DNA of 64,000 nt, from NCBI GenBank assembly GCA_963775125.1, contig CAVZHQ010000005.1, positions 509,136 to 573,135 of the forward strand, given 5' to 3'. The stretch comes from JAHECQ01 sp963775125 (GTDB taxonomy: Bacteria > Actinomycetota > Acidimicrobiia > Acidimicrobiales > SZUA-35). The first letter of the stretch is position 1, and every line of letters begins with the position of its first letter. A model generated the notes under the pieces. The model ran no database searches. It saw only the letters and a program-made list of their open reading frames with translations, and was not told where the DNA came from. The translations under genes were made by a program, and so were the position numbers. Positions 47,355 to 56,693 of the stretch are shown here, piece by piece.

Positions 47355-48356
47355 TCAGACGGGCACGCCGATGCGGTCCAGCATTCGTCGCAGATAACCG
47401 CCATCAGTCAGCAGATCCTGCAGGCGAACCAGTGGGTGAAGGGGACCGAGGGTGGAGTCGATTCGGAGCGCAGGGTTGTTCAAAAGGTCCTTCACGTCGA
47501 AGGCCATGGCGTAGAGCCGCAGACGGTCGTACAAGCGAGGGTGTCGGAACATCGCCGGCTGGAATTCGGCCAACCACTCCGGGATCTGCTCGTAGTCAAC
47601 GGCCCGGGTGATGGCTTCGAGGTCCGCAGCCACGTGCGCGTGGGGGTAGGCCGACATGCGGAGCAGCACGTCCAGTTCGAGGTCGACGGGCGCTCCCCGG
47701 CACCACTCGAAGTCCAAGACGCCCGACAGCTGAACGCCATCCCAGAGGACGTTCTCGAACGTGAGGTCGCCGTGAATGAGCTGGCGTTGGTCGTAGTCGG
47801 CGACGGCGTCGCCGATCGCGTTCGCCAAGTCCTCGGCGGCATCGATGATGCTGGGATCCACGCCCTTGTGGCGAAGGTCGTCCAAGGCCAGGAGCATGGG
47901 CACCAGCGGCGTCACGCAACGCGGGTCGATCAGGTACGGCTGATTGTCGACTCGTGGCACCTGAACCGGGGTCGGGGTGTGGTGAAGTTTGGTGATGGCG
48001 AGGCAGAGCTGGCTGATCGCCGACCGTCGTTGCGGTTGGGACATCATCGGCCACGCACGGGCAAGGGGTGCCCCGTGCACCCGTTTGACGATCAGGAAGT
48101 CGGCGCCCAATTCGCCACCGTAAGCGACGACCGTCGGGGCCCATGGCTCCTGGGGGAGGAACCGGCAGAGATGCGCCTCGCGTCGCAAACGCTGATTCGG
48201 CTGCCGGTTGACTCGGACGACGAACGCCTCGCCAACGAAGACCTCGTTGCGGGTGCTGCTGGCGCGCACCAAAGACGGGTCATCGGGCAGGCCGGCTTTG
48301 CGAAGCGCTTGCCGAGCCCGGGCCAGGGCGAATGCGTCTGAGGTGGTCGGTTGCAT
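47355..48356 (-). CDS. Aminoglycoside-phosphotransferase-fold kinase
   Basis: 333 residues. The kinase-like motifs LIHGDLTFENVLWDG (catalytic Asp) and GVLDFEWCRG (metal Asp) with FLIVKRVHGAP in the N-lobe identify an APH/choline-kinase-like enzyme. Many such proteins phosphorylate metabolites (homoserine, fructosamine, methylthioribose) rather than antibiotics; substrate unassigned. Follows murA on the same strand with a gap of 70 bases. Confidence 0.8.
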   Translation of the reverse strand: MQPTTSDAFALARARQALRKAGLPDDPSLVRASSTRNEVFVGEAFVVRVNRQPNQRLRREAHLCRFLPQEPWAPTVVAYGGELGADFLIVKRVHGAPLARAWPMMSQPQRRSAISQLCLAITKLHHTPTPVQVPRVDNQPYLIDPRCVTPLVPMLLALDDLRHKGVDPSIIDAAEDLANAIGDAVADYDQRQLIHGDLTFENVLWDGVQLSGVLDFEWCRGAPVDLELDVLLRMSAYPHAHVAADLEAITRAVDYEQIPEWLAEFQPAMFRHPRLYDRLRLYAMAFDVKDLLNNPALRIDSTLGPLHPLVRLQDLLTDGGYLRRMLDRIGVPV

Positions 48357-48430
48357 GTAGTGGGGGGTGAGCCGGCCGAGAAAGCCTGCTCGTCTTCCTC
48401 CTTAGAACTTCGGCGCGCCAGAGGCGATCT

Positions 48431-48452
48431 TCATGAGCCGTTCGGCTCATGA
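48431..48452. terminator. Hairpin at the end of the serine hydrolase gene
   Basis: TCATGAGCCG, TT, CGGCTCATGA: a perfect 10-bp stem that includes the stop codon of the gene at 48447 (TCATGAGCC on the minus strand). No T-run follows. Confidence 0.5.
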
Positions 48453-49295
48453 GCCTCGCAGCACGCTGTCGCTGAAGGTCGGCCACGCATCCGCAGCCCA
48501 TGGCCCGAAGTCGGAATCGGACAGCGCGACGCATCCCGTTCCGGCGGCCGGATCGACCCAGAACATGGTTCCGCTTCGGCCGAAATGACCGAAGGTCTCG
48601 GGGCTGTTGTCGGCACCTGTCCAGTGCGGGTGCTTGTGGCCGCGAAGCTCGAACCCCAGGCCCCAAGGGTTTGGCTCCTGACGCCCGAAGCCGGGCAGTA
48701 CGCCGGCCAGATTCGGAAACTGCGCCGAGGTCGCTTCGAACAGGGTTGCTCGGTCGATCAACGTCGGGTTGAGGAGTTCGGCCACCACGAGCAGGAGATC
48801 GGGAACGGTCGACGTCGCTTCGCTGGCGGGCGAGCCGTGCAAGACGGTTCGCGACAGTCCGAGGGGTTCGACCACCGCCTCGTGGAAGTACTGGCGGTGG
48901 TCGATGCCGGTGTGTTCGGTCAACACCTGGCCCAGGACGACGAAGCCGGCGTTGGAGTAGATGCGTCGCCGACCTGGTTCGGCGACGACCCGGAGTTCGC
49001 CGGCCTCGGTCACCTCGGGCCCCAACCCCGAAGCGTGGGAGAGGAGGTGTCTGATGGTTGATCCAGGAGGGCCGGCGGGTTGATCCAAGGAGAGGCTGCC
49101 TTCCTCGACCGCAATGAGAACGGCCAGCGAGAACAGCGCCTTGGTGACCGATGCGAGGGGAAAGACATGGGCCCCATCGGTTCCGGGCCTCGAGTACACC
49201 CAGCGGTCACCGGCCAGGTTCGATGCGCCGACGACGACGTGCTCGGCGGGCCATCCGGCGACCTGTTGTGCGAGCGAGGTGGCGATCTCGCTCAC
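48447..49295 (-). CDS. Serine hydrolase of the beta-lactamase/class C family
   Basis: About 282 residues from the GTG at 49295; readings starting further upstream would overlap the divergent cyclase gene. FPLASVTKALFSLAVLIA has the nucleophilic Ser and Lys (SxxK); RRIYSNAGFVVLGQVL gives the Tyr (YSN); FGHFGRSGTMFW the third motif (HxG type). Such proteins hydrolyse esters or D-amino acid peptides; true beta-lactamase activity should not be assumed. No signal peptide is evident, so it is probably cytoplasmic. Confidence 0.8.
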   Translation of the reverse strand: MSEIATSLAQQVAGWPAEHVVVGASNLAGDRWVYSRPGTDGAHVFPLASVTKALFSLAVLIAVEEGSLSLDQPAGPPGSTIRHLLSHASGLGPEVTEAGELRVVAEPGRRRIYSNAGFVVLGQVLTEHTGIDHRQYFHEAVVEPLGLSRTVLHGSPASEATSTVPDLLLVVAELLNPTLIDRATLFEATSAQFPNLAGVLPGFGRQEPNPWGLGFELRGHKHPHWTGADNSPETFGHFGRSGTMFWVDPAAGTGCVALSDSDFGPWAADAWPTFSDSVLRGS

Positions 49296-49324
49296 GATAC
49301 CCGTGACCAGTAGGGTGCCCGACG

Positions 49325-49876
49325 ATGGCTCTGGATCTGCACTTCGACCGACCACTGCGGAGTCATAGAGTCCGCCGGTCGTTCGGTTTCGTCGACCTTT
49401 CGGGTTTCACCACCTTCAGCGCAACCCACGGGGACGATCGTGCGGTCGAACAGCTTTCGCTCTTTCGGGCGGTCCTTCGTTCGGTCGGTTCGGCAACGGG
49501 TGTGCGGGTGGCCAAGTGGTTGGGCGACGGGGCGATGCTGGTTGGCCTCGAACCGGCGACGCTGGTCAGCGCCATCCTTCGGGTCAAACGGAGGCTGGCC
49601 GCCGAGGGCTCGGAGCTGGCGATTCACGCCGGGGTGGCCTCGGGTGACGTCATTCTCTTCGAGGGCGACGACCACATCGGCAACGTCGTGAACCTGGCCG
49701 CCCGGCTGGCCGCGTTGGCGAAGCCAGGTCAGATTCTTGCCCCCGCCGACTTGTTCCACGGTCTGTCTCGTACCAATGCGTTGGTTGGACCAATCCAGAT
49801 TGCCGGCTTCGACGAACCAATAGCCGTGGCCGATTTGGCTTTGGTTCCGGCGCTGGTCGAGTCGTACAACCTGTAA
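49325..49876 (+). CDS. Class III nucleotidyl cyclase-like protein
   Basis: 183 residues, essentially a single cyclase homology domain: RRSFGFVDLSGFTTFSATHG (first metal Asp), VRVAKWLGDGAMLVGLEPAT (GDG with the second metal Asp), HAGVASGDVILFEGDDHIGN and VVNLAARLAALAKPGQILA. The metal Asp residues are kept; base-specific residues cannot be assigned by eye, so cAMP versus cGMP is open. Divergent by 29 bases from the serine hydrolase and co-directional with the GGDEF-EAL gene, suggesting a nucleotide-signalling cluster. Confidence 0.8.
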   Translation: MALDLHFDRPLRSHRVRRSFGFVDLSGFTTFSATHGDDRAVEQLSLFRAVLRSVGSATGVRVAKWLGDGAMLVGLEPATLVSAILRVKRRLAAEGSELAIHAGVASGDVILFEGDDHIGNVVNLAARLAALAKPGQILAPADLFHGLSRTNALVGPIQIAGFDEPIAVADLALVPALVESYNL

Positions 49877-49990
49877 GAAGACAACCGCTGAACCTTGCGG
49901 TCTGATCCGAACGATCTGTTTCGGCCGGGTCGGACCGAGCACTTCTGCCTTACGACTCAAGGGCTGGCTGTTCGCTCCGATAGTTCCTCC

Positions 49991-52900
49991 ATGAATTCGG
50001 TGTGGAAAATTTGGCTTGGCGTGGCGGCTGGCCTTGCGGCGATCTATTTCGTCGTCGACTACACGTACACGTCACACCTGCTCCTCTACAACGGCATCGG
50101 TCTGATCTCGCTTGTTCTTCTGCTGGTTGGCGTGCGTATCAACAAGCCCAAGGTTCCCGAACCGTGGTACTGGTTCGCCGCCGGACTTGCGTCGTTCCTG
50201 GTCGCCGACATCATCTACTACACGTTGGAGAAACGTCTGGGCGACGCCCTTCCCTTCCCCAGTGCTGCGGACCCGTTCTACCTTGGTATGTACCCCCTGA
50301 TGATCGTGGGCCTCACGAAGAAGGTCCGCCATGTCGCTCCCGGCCGCGATCGGGCCAGCTTCATCGACGCCGCGGCCGTCGGTACCGCCATGTTGGCCAT
50401 GATGTGGGTGCTTTTCGTCGACAGCATCTTCGAGACCGACGACCATACGTTGGGGGCGCTGGTGGTCCAATTGGGCTACCCGGTCATGGACGTTGCGCTC
50501 CTCGCCGTGGCCGCACGACTGGTCGTGACCGTCCACCTCAAGCACCCGCCCTTCGCCTTCATCACTGCGGCCATCGGCGGCTTGGCCATTGCCGATACCA
50601 CCTACGGCGTGCTCAACGCGACCGGCTCGTTCGAGACCGGCATGTACCCCGACGCCTTCTGGCTCACGTTCTACGTGGCGTTCGCTGCGGCGGCGTTGCA
50701 TCCCGCTTCGGGCAGGCGAGCTCCGGTTCACGAAGAGCAGGGCAAGCTCACCGCGACACAGCTCGTCATCATGTTCGTCGCCATGCTCAGTATCCCGTTG
50801 GTCGACTTGTTCTTCGGAAAAGAGAACGACCGAGCGATCACCATTACGTGTTCGGCAATCCTCTCGCTGCTGGTGTTGGTTCGGGTATTCGGTCTGATGA
50901 AAGCGGTCGAGGTCGGTAAGGAGCGATTGCGCCACGACGCCGAGCACGACGCGCTGACGAGCCTCGCGAACCGAACGCTCTTCACCGAACGAACCGGGCA
51001 AGCCCTGCAGCGGCCCGGCGATCACCAGGTCGCCGTTCTCTTCATCGATCTCGACGACTTCAAGACCGTCAACGACAGCCTGGGTCATCAGGCCGGCGAC
51101 CGGATGCTCGAGGTGATCGCCGACCGGCTCCGCGGGGTGGTGCGCGGCGGTGACACCGTGGCCCGATTCGGCGGCGACGAATTCGCGGTACTCCTGGCCT
51201 CGGCCCGTGACCGTTGGGACGCGATCAACGTCGCCAGGCGCACGTTGGAGGCGCTGGCGGACCCCATCGACCTCGGATCTCGCAGCGTGCGGGCTTCGGC
51301 CAGCATCGGCATTGCGATGGAGGTGGCGGGGTCGACCGACGTTGCGTCCCTCATGCGCGACGCCGACGTCGCCATGTACCTGTCGAAGGCCCGGGGCAAG
51401 GGCTGCTACGAGTTCTTCGAGCCGACCATGCACGAAGAGGCCGTTGAACGCCTCGACCTGAAGGCCGACCTGCAGCGAGCCCTGGACGAGAACGAGTTCT
51501 CGCTCAACTACCAGCCCATCTTCGATCTCACGACCGGCAAGGTCGTGCTCGTCGAGGCGCTCATTCGTTGGCGCCACCCCGAGCGTGGCCAGATTTCGCC
51601 CGAACGCTTCATTCCGTTGGCCGAGGAGAGCGGTCTCATCGTTCCCATCGGTGGCTGGGTGCTGGCCGAGGCGTGCCGCCAAGCCAACGTCTGGCGCCGG
51701 ATCACCGGCTGCGAAGACATCGGCGTCACGGTGAACCTGTCGATGCGTCAGCTGCAGGACAACGACTTCGTTGCCGAACTGACGAACATTCTCCGAGAGA
51801 CCGGTCTGCCGGCGAGAGCACTCGTTCTCGAGATCACCGAATCCATGCTCGCTCGCGATTCCGAGCGAAGCGCCGGCGTTCTCGAACTGGTGAAGACCAT
51901 CGGTGTGAAGCTGGCGATCGACGACTTCGGCACCGGCTACTCGTCACTCAGCTATCTCAAGTCATTCCCCGTCGACTCCATCAAAATCGACCGTTCGTTC
52001 ATCAACGAACTGCACCGCTCGTCCACCTCGTCGGCGTTGGTCGACGCGGTGGTCAACCTGGCCCGAGCCCTCGGCGCCTATACCGTCGCCGAGGGCATCG
52101 AATACGCCGATCAGGCCGGACAGCTTCGCAAGCTCGGCTGCGACCGGGGTCAAGGCTTCTACTACTGTCGCCCGCTCACCGGCGCTGCGCTGATCACCCT
52201 GTTCCGCGAGCACCACGAGGAGAACGCAGAGCCGCTCGAATCGTGGCGCCAGTCGGCCGAGGCCATCAAGGGCCGGGCGTTCGATGTGGCGGTTCGCCAG
52301 GGGCTTGTCGAGATTCGGCCCTTCGCCAGCGAAATCGAGCAGCTGCGCGAGGACCTCGATCTGCCCATCATGGCCTCGTGGCCATGGCTGCAGCACTGGG
52401 CCGATGCGTTCACCCAGTGGAACCCGTTCATGGTGGAGGTGCGTGCCGCCGACACCCAGCAGCTCATGGCCTGCGCGCTCCTTGCGTACAACACCAAGGC
52501 CGAAGGTTCGACCGTCGTGGCCATGGGCCACAGCAGCTCGTTGTACTGTTCGCTCCCGGCCCGCGACGCCGAGTCGTCACGCGAGCTGGCCGAGGGAATC
52601 GCCCGCGCGCTGAACGAGCTCTCATCCACGTGGGCGGTCGAGCTCGAGCAACTTCCGGACACCGACCCGACGCTGATGTACCTCGGCGAGGTCCTTGACA
52701 ACGGGCAACTTCTGCCCGAGCTGCGCGTGCCGCGCGTCGTCTTCGCCACGGCACACAACGTCGATGATGTCCTCAGCAAGAGCATGCGCAAGCAGCTCCG
52801 ACGGGCTCGGAACAAGATTGCGGCCGATGGCCTCGAGCTCACCATCGGTTTCGATCGCGGCCGGGCAATCAGCGCCGAACTCATTGACGAAGTCGAGGCG

Positions 52901-53521
52901 GTACACATCTCCCGTGACCGTCACAATCGTCGGAACAGCGATCTGGACCGTCCGAACGAGCGAGAGTTCTGGCGCCGTGTCGTGGAGGGCGGTAACGAGG
53001 ACTGGGAGGTCGAGATCGCAACGCTTCGCCTCGATGGGGAACTGGCCGCGTACGCCGTGGCCATCCTCGACGGGGATACCTACCGGATCTTCGACGGTCG
53101 CATGAGCACGGAGTACCAGGACTACTCGCCGGGCCGTCTGGTGGAAGCCGCTGCCCTTGGGCGCGCCATCTCCGATTCGCGGTTCGCCGTCCTCGACTGG
53201 ATGTCGGGCATTGCGGCCGAGAAGCTGCTCGTTGCCAACTTCGCCGAAGGCCGGGCGCGATTCGTCGCCACCTCGGGAAGCCGCACCACCGAGCGTTCGC
53301 GCCGGGACCGGGCGACCCCGACGGGCATGGCCGAACGGCACAAGTCCGCTGTCGAGGCCCATTCGGTCGACACTGCATCGGTCGAGGCCGAACTCGTCGA
53401 GGCCGGACTCATGGAGACCGCACGCCGGTCCCGAACCCGGACTCGTCGGCAGCCGTCTCACGCACCTGAAACCGCCCCAACCCCGTTCCGCACGCCCCCA
53501 CCCCGTTCTGTGCAGCGTTAG
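49991..53521 (+). CDS. Membrane GGDEF-EAL protein fused to a CelD/BcsL-like acetyltransferase
   Basis: 1176 residues from the ATG at 49991. About nine membrane helices (1-310); GGDEF domain with VARFGGDEFAVLL (~393) and an inhibitory-site RGGD five residues before GGDEF; EAL domain with LVEALIRWRHPERG (~521), EITESMLA, AIDDFGTGYSSLSYLKSF, KIDRSF, VAEGIE and a QGFYYCRPL end (~735); then ~750-1095 a two-lobed acetyltransferase of the CelD/FemAB type (ASWPWLQHWADAFTQWNPFM, SKSMRKQLRRARNKIAADG, LDGELAAYAVAILDGDTYRI); and a Ser/Arg/Pro-rich tail. Both c-di-GMP synthesis and breakdown motifs look active. Three-part fusion is not one I know. Confidence 0.9.
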   Translation: MNSVWKIWLGVAAGLAAIYFVVDYTYTSHLLLYNGIGLISLVLLLVGVRINKPKVPEPWYWFAAGLASFLVADIIYYTLEKRLGDALPFPSAADPFYLGMYPLMIVGLTKKVRHVAPGRDRASFIDAAAVGTAMLAMMWVLFVDSIFETDDHTLGALVVQLGYPVMDVALLAVAARLVVTVHLKHPPFAFITAAIGGLAIADTTYGVLNATGSFETGMYPDAFWLTFYVAFAAAALHPASGRRAPVHEEQGKLTATQLVIMFVAMLSIPLVDLFFGKENDRAITITCSAILSLLVLVRVFGLMKAVEVGKERLRHDAEHDALTSLANRTLFTERTGQALQRPGDHQVAVLFIDLDDFKTVNDSLGHQAGDRMLEVIADRLRGVVRGGDTVARFGGDEFAVLLASARDRWDAINVARRTLEALADPIDLGSRSVRASASIGIAMEVAGSTDVASLMRDADVAMYLSKARGKGCYEFFEPTMHEEAVERLDLKADLQRALDENEFSLNYQPIFDLTTGKVVLVEALIRWRHPERGQISPERFIPLAEESGLIVPIGGWVLAEACRQANVWRRITGCEDIGVTVNLSMRQLQDNDFVAELTNILRETGLPARALVLEITESMLARDSERSAGVLELVKTIGVKLAIDDFGTGYSSLSYLKSFPVDSIKIDRSFINELHRSSTSSALVDAVVNLARALGAYTVAEGIEYADQAGQLRKLGCDRGQGFYYCRPLTGAALITLFREHHEENAEPLESWRQSAEAIKGRAFDVAVRQGLVEIRPFASEIEQLREDLDLPIMASWPWLQHWADAFTQWNPFMVEVRAADTQQLMACALLAYNTKAEGSTVVAMGHSSSLYCSLPARDAESSRELAEGIARALNELSSTWAVELEQLPDTDPTLMYLGEVLDNGQLLPELRVPRVVFATAHNVDDVLSKSMRKQLRRARNKIAADGLELTIGFDRGRAISAELIDEVEAVHISRDRHNRRNSDLDRPNEREFWRRVVEGGNEDWEVEIATLRLDGELAAYAVAILDGDTYRIFDGRMSTEYQDYSPGRLVEAAALGRAISDSRFAVLDWMSGIAAEKLLVANFAEGRARFVATSGSRTTERSRRDRATPTGMAERHKSAVEAHSVDTASVEAELVEAGLMETARRSRTRTRRQPSHAPETAPTPFRTPPPRSVQR

Positions 53522-53548
53522 CCACGTCACGCGTGGCTAACGCTGCAC
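53510..53548. terminator. Perfect 17-bp hairpin containing the GGDEF-EAL stop codon
   Basis: GTGCAGCGTTAGCCACG (53510-53526), loop TCACG, CGTGGCTAACGCTGCAC (53532-53548). The TAG stop is inside the left arm. The next gene is convergent (ends 53577), so this may terminate transcription from both sides. Confidence 0.75.
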
Positions 53549-53576
53549 ATTTCGGTGGTGGGGCTCGACTCGGGGG

Positions 53577-54455
53577 TCAGGCTCCGGCCGACACCAGGAA
53601 CAGGGCGAGGCCCGCCAGTCCGAGTCCAGCCATCTGGGGTGGCCTGATTCGTTCGCCGAGCACCAGGCGAGCGAGCAGGACGGTGCTCACGGGGTAGAGC
53701 GAACTGATGGCGGCGACCCAGGTGAAGGCACCCGTGTCCAGAGCAAGCAGGTAGAAGCTGTTGGCGCCGCAGTCGAGGACGCCTGCGGTAGCGACGTGGG
53801 GCAGGCCGGCTCGCCTTGGTTTCGCCCACGCCTTCGTGGCGGTGAGTGCGAGGGCGAGCAGCGGGATCGACGCAGCGCGGGCTCCCAGGAGCGGGTAGAG
53901 GCCGCCGTCTTCCGATGTTCGTGACAGGGCGATGAAGAAGATGCCGAAGCCGAAGCCGGCCACGAGGGCCAACGCCCGGGTCTGTCCGGCGCCGGACATT
54001 GCAACGACCCGATCCCGCGGACTGGCGAAGATCGATCCCATGGACATGCCCCCCACCGACACCAGCAGCGTTGCGGGAATGGCCAGCGCGGCACCGCCCA
54101 TCTGCAGCGGGGCCGGTACCTCGCCCAATGCAACACCGGCCAGCACCGGAAGCAGCGAGCTGACCAACGCCGTAATCGACGCGGCAACCGACATCGGGCC
54201 GCGGGCGAGCGCCCGATAGAAGGTGACCAAACCGATCGAACCGCTGACCCCTCCGAGCGCGCCCCACGCCATGTCCCCCAGGGTGAACGTGCCGGTGCCG
54301 AAGGTCAGGATGATGGTGATCAGGCTCAGCAGGCTGACGAGCTGAACACCGATGGTCACCAGGATGGCGTTGTCCTCCTTGGTCGCCAGCGCGCCCGAGA
54401 AGTCGGACGCTCCCCACGAAAGCCCCGAGAGAAGGGCGAACAGGACGGCGCTCAA
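53577..54455 (-). CDS. EamA/DMT-family transporter
   Basis: 292 residues starting TTG at 54455 (MSAVLFALLSGLSWGASDFS). Ten hydrophobic segments in two EamA repeats; RALARGPMSVAASITALVSS and YPVSTVLLARLVLGERI are family-typical. Small-molecule exporter, substrate unknown. It is not closely similar to the transporter at 33.6 kb. Confidence 0.85.
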   Translation of the reverse strand: MSAVLFALLSGLSWGASDFSGALATKEDNAILVTIGVQLVSLLSLITIILTFGTGTFTLGDMAWGALGGVSGSIGLVTFYRALARGPMSVAASITALVSSLLPVLAGVALGEVPAPLQMGGAALAIPATLLVSVGGMSMGSIFASPRDRVVAMSGAGQTRALALVAGFGFGIFFIALSRTSEDGGLYPLLGARAASIPLLALALTATKAWAKPRRAGLPHVATAGVLDCGANSFYLLALDTGAFTWVAAISSLYPVSTVLLARLVLGERIRPPQMAGLGLAGLALFLVSAGA

Positions 54456-54576
54456 CGAGTCGGGCCGGGCGTCGTGGATCGGCTGGACACGGCGAGCAGA
54501 CTAGCCGGACTCGGCCGGTATCTCGGTCGAGGGCCCGTCGGTTCATTCCGGGGACCGATCTGCCGATGAGGGACCC

Positions 54577-55482
54577 ATGGATTCCCATGCCGCCTGGCTC
54601 CGACGCGCGGTGCTCATGCACCTCGGCCGCAAGGTCGGCGCGCAGCTGGTGCTGGTGGCGCTGATTGCCCTTGCGGCCTCCCGCGCGCTGGGAGCGACGT
54701 GGTTGGTCGGAGGGCCCTGGGCCATCCTCGTCGGGCAGGCAGCGGTGCTCCTGTCGATCGGCAGCCGCCTGGTCTCCGGTCCGCTGAACCATCGGTACCT
54801 CCGGTCCTACACCGAGCGACCCCTGACGTTCGCGGCAGAACCACTCGTGAGCAGCTGCGATGGCGACCTTCAACGACTGCTCGCTGATCACGAGTTCGCC
54901 CCGATCACGGCGCTGTCGAACCCTCGGATCGAGGACCTCGACCAACGGCCTGTGTACGAGGTCTTCGGTTCGGCTGACCGGGTGACGTTCCTGTCCCGCG
55001 CCGCCGGCGGTGGCGCAACGCTGGTGTTGTCGGCCTTGACCGATGGGCGCTACCTGGTCACCACCGACTTGCTCCTGGTTCCGAACCGGCTCCTGGTGGT
55101 GAACCTCCAACCGCGGCGAGAGGTTGTCCGTCTCATCGGTGCACACGCCAGGGTGCTCGACGCGTTCTCCGGGCAGGGTTTGCATCCGACGGCGGCGTCG
55201 CCGGCGGTGGTGGCTGCGGTGCTGCGATGCGAGCAGGAGTCGTTCGCTGCGATTGGTCCGCTACTCGGATCGTTCCTCAGCCTGGACGGTTCGACGGCTC
55301 CCTGGCGATTGGCGGCCGGCGTCGCCCCCGCAGACCTGCGCCGGCTTGCGGGCAAGACCCAAGGTCCGCATCGGGTCAAGCGACGCAAGGTCGCAGGCGT
55401 GGAGCCAGTGGAGTCTCCGACAGGGCCCAGCGCTGTCGGTGCCCCGCAGCCGGTAGCCTCATCGCATCACGCGTACTCCTAG
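54577..55482 (+). CDS. Conserved-looking membrane protein of unknown function
   Basis: 301 residues. Two hydrophobic helices near the N-terminus (VGAQLVLVALIALAASRALG, GGPWAILVGQAAVLLSIGS), then a soluble ~200-residue domain with TLVLSALTDGRYLVTTDLLL and LLLVPNRLLVVNLQPRREVV, ending in a basic Lys/Arg-rich tail (GPHRVKRRKVAG). Not recognised. Lies between an EamA transporter and a DEAD-box helicase; no operon link is evident. Confidence 0.6.
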   Translation: MDSHAAWLRRAVLMHLGRKVGAQLVLVALIALAASRALGATWLVGGPWAILVGQAAVLLSIGSRLVSGPLNHRYLRSYTERPLTFAAEPLVSSCDGDLQRLLADHEFAPITALSNPRIEDLDQRPVYEVFGSADRVTFLSRAAGGGATLVLSALTDGRYLVTTDLLLVPNRLLVVNLQPRREVVRLIGAHARVLDAFSGQGLHPTAASPAVVAAVLRCEQESFAAIGPLLGSFLSLDGSTAPWRLAAGVAPADLRRLAGKTQGPHRVKRRKVAGVEPVESPTGPSAVGAPQPVASSHHAYS

Positions 55483-55491
55483 AAATGCACC

Positions 55492-55542
55492 AAAGCACCC
55501 GCCTAGGAACGCCCCTATGCCTAGGAAACATCATGCCTAGAA
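55492..55542 (+). promoter_or_regulatory. Repeated CCTAG(G/A)A motif in the DEAD-box helicase leader
   Basis: Between the previous stop and the helicase start are CCTAGAAATG (~55479), CCTAGGAACG (~55502), CCTAGGAAAC (~55520) and CCTAGAACG (~55537, spanning codons 2-4), spaced 18-24 bases. The AGGAAA of the third serves as ribosome site. Periodic motifs in a helicase leader could be a protein-binding array or cold-shock-type leader; meaning unknown. Confidence 0.3.
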
Positions 55543-56693
55543 CGTTCGCCGAACTCGGCGTCGCCGCCCCCCTGGTGGCCTCCCTTTCGGCCCGCGGCTA
55601 CGAAACCGCCTTCCCGGTCCAAGAACTCACCATCGCCGACGCCCTCCTGGGCCGCGATGTCTGTGGGAAGGCCAAGACCGGTTCGGGAAAGACGCTGGCC
55701 TTCGGGATTCCCGCCGTCCAACGGATTGCCGAACTGCCCAAGGGGACGGTCCACGCCCTCATCCTCGTGCCCACCCGAGAGCTGGCCACCCAGGTCCTCG
55801 AAGAACTGCAACCGCTGGGCGAGAGCGTGGGAGTCCGGCTCGCCGCCATCTACGGCGGCGCCGACATGGACCGCCAGATCAAGCAGGTGAAGGACGGGGT
55901 CGAGCTCATCGTCGCCACGCCGGGCCGCATGATCGATCTGCTCGATCGTGGCGAGGTCTCGGTGTCGCAGGTGAGTCACGTCATCGTGGACGAAGCTGAC
56001 CGCATGGCCGACATGGGCTTCCTCCCTCAGGTCGAGTGGATTCTCCGACGTATCGAAGGAGATCACCAGACCCTCCTGTTCTCCGCCACGCTCGACGGTG
56101 CCATCGACGGCCTGGTTCGCCGCTACCAACGCGACCCCGTACGCCACGAGGTGATCGAGGAAGAGGTCAGCGTCGAGCAGATGGCGCACCGCTTCATCGC
56201 CGTGCACCAGATGGACATGGCCAAGGTGGTCGCCTCGATCGCCAAGCACGCCAACCGCACCATGGTCTTCTGCAACACCAAACGCAATTGCGATCGTCTC
56301 TCCCGTGACCTGCAGGATCTCGGCGTCAAGGCCGAACCGATTCACGGCGATCTTCGCCAGCGTCAACGGGAGAAGGCACTGGCCGACTTCAGCGAAGGCA
56401 AGGTCGAGGCCCTGATCGCCACCGATGTCGCCGGGCGCGGTATCCACGTCGACGACGTGGACGTCGTCGTGCACTACGACGTTCCCGACGACCACAAGAC
56501 CTACCTCCACCGTTCGGGTCGAACGGCTCGGGCTGGCGGCACCGGGGTGGCGGTGTCGCTGGTGCTGTGGAACGACGAACTCGACGTCAAGCGTCTGCAG
56601 AAGCGTTTGGGTCTCGACGAGCCCATCGTCGAGATGTTCTCCAACGATCCCCGGCTCCATGATCTCTTCGCCTGGGACCCTTCGGCTGACTGA
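55533..56693 (+). CDS. DEAD-box RNA helicase
   Basis: 386 residues from the ATG at 55533. Q motif (FAELGVAAPLVASLSARGYE ... PVQELTI), motif I AKTGSGKT, Ia PTRELATQ, GG, Ib TPGR, II VDEADRMADMGF (DEAD), III SATLDG, then VFCNTKRNCDRLSRDLQ, IATDVAGRGIHVDDVD and motif VI HRSGRTARAGGTG. No long C-terminal extension, so it is a minimal core helicase of the RhlE type. Acts in ribosome assembly or RNA turnover. Confidence 0.92.
   Translation: MPRTFAELGVAAPLVASLSARGYETAFPVQELTIADALLGRDVCGKAKTGSGKTLAFGIPAVQRIAELPKGTVHALILVPTRELATQVLEELQPLGESVGVRLAAIYGGADMDRQIKQVKDGVELIVATPGRMIDLLDRGEVSVSQVSHVIVDEADRMADMGFLPQVEWILRRIEGDHQTLLFSATLDGAIDGLVRRYQRDPVRHEVIEEEVSVEQMAHRFIAVHQMDMAKVVASIAKHANRTMVFCNTKRNCDRLSRDLQDLGVKAEPIHGDLRQRQREKALADFSEGKVEALIATDVAGRGIHVDDVDVVVHYDVPDDHKTYLHRSGRTARAGGTGVAVSLVLWNDELDVKRLQKRLGLDEPIVEMFSNDPRLHDLFAWDPSAD

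Noticed and set aside
48447..49295. True beta-lactamase resistance gene
   Set aside because: SxxK/YSN/HxG are shared by many esterases and peptidases of the family, and no secretion signal is visible.
50072..51682. 536-codon frame antisense to the GGDEF-EAL gene
   Set aside because: Shadow frame without motifs; the sense frame has all GGDEF and EAL residues.
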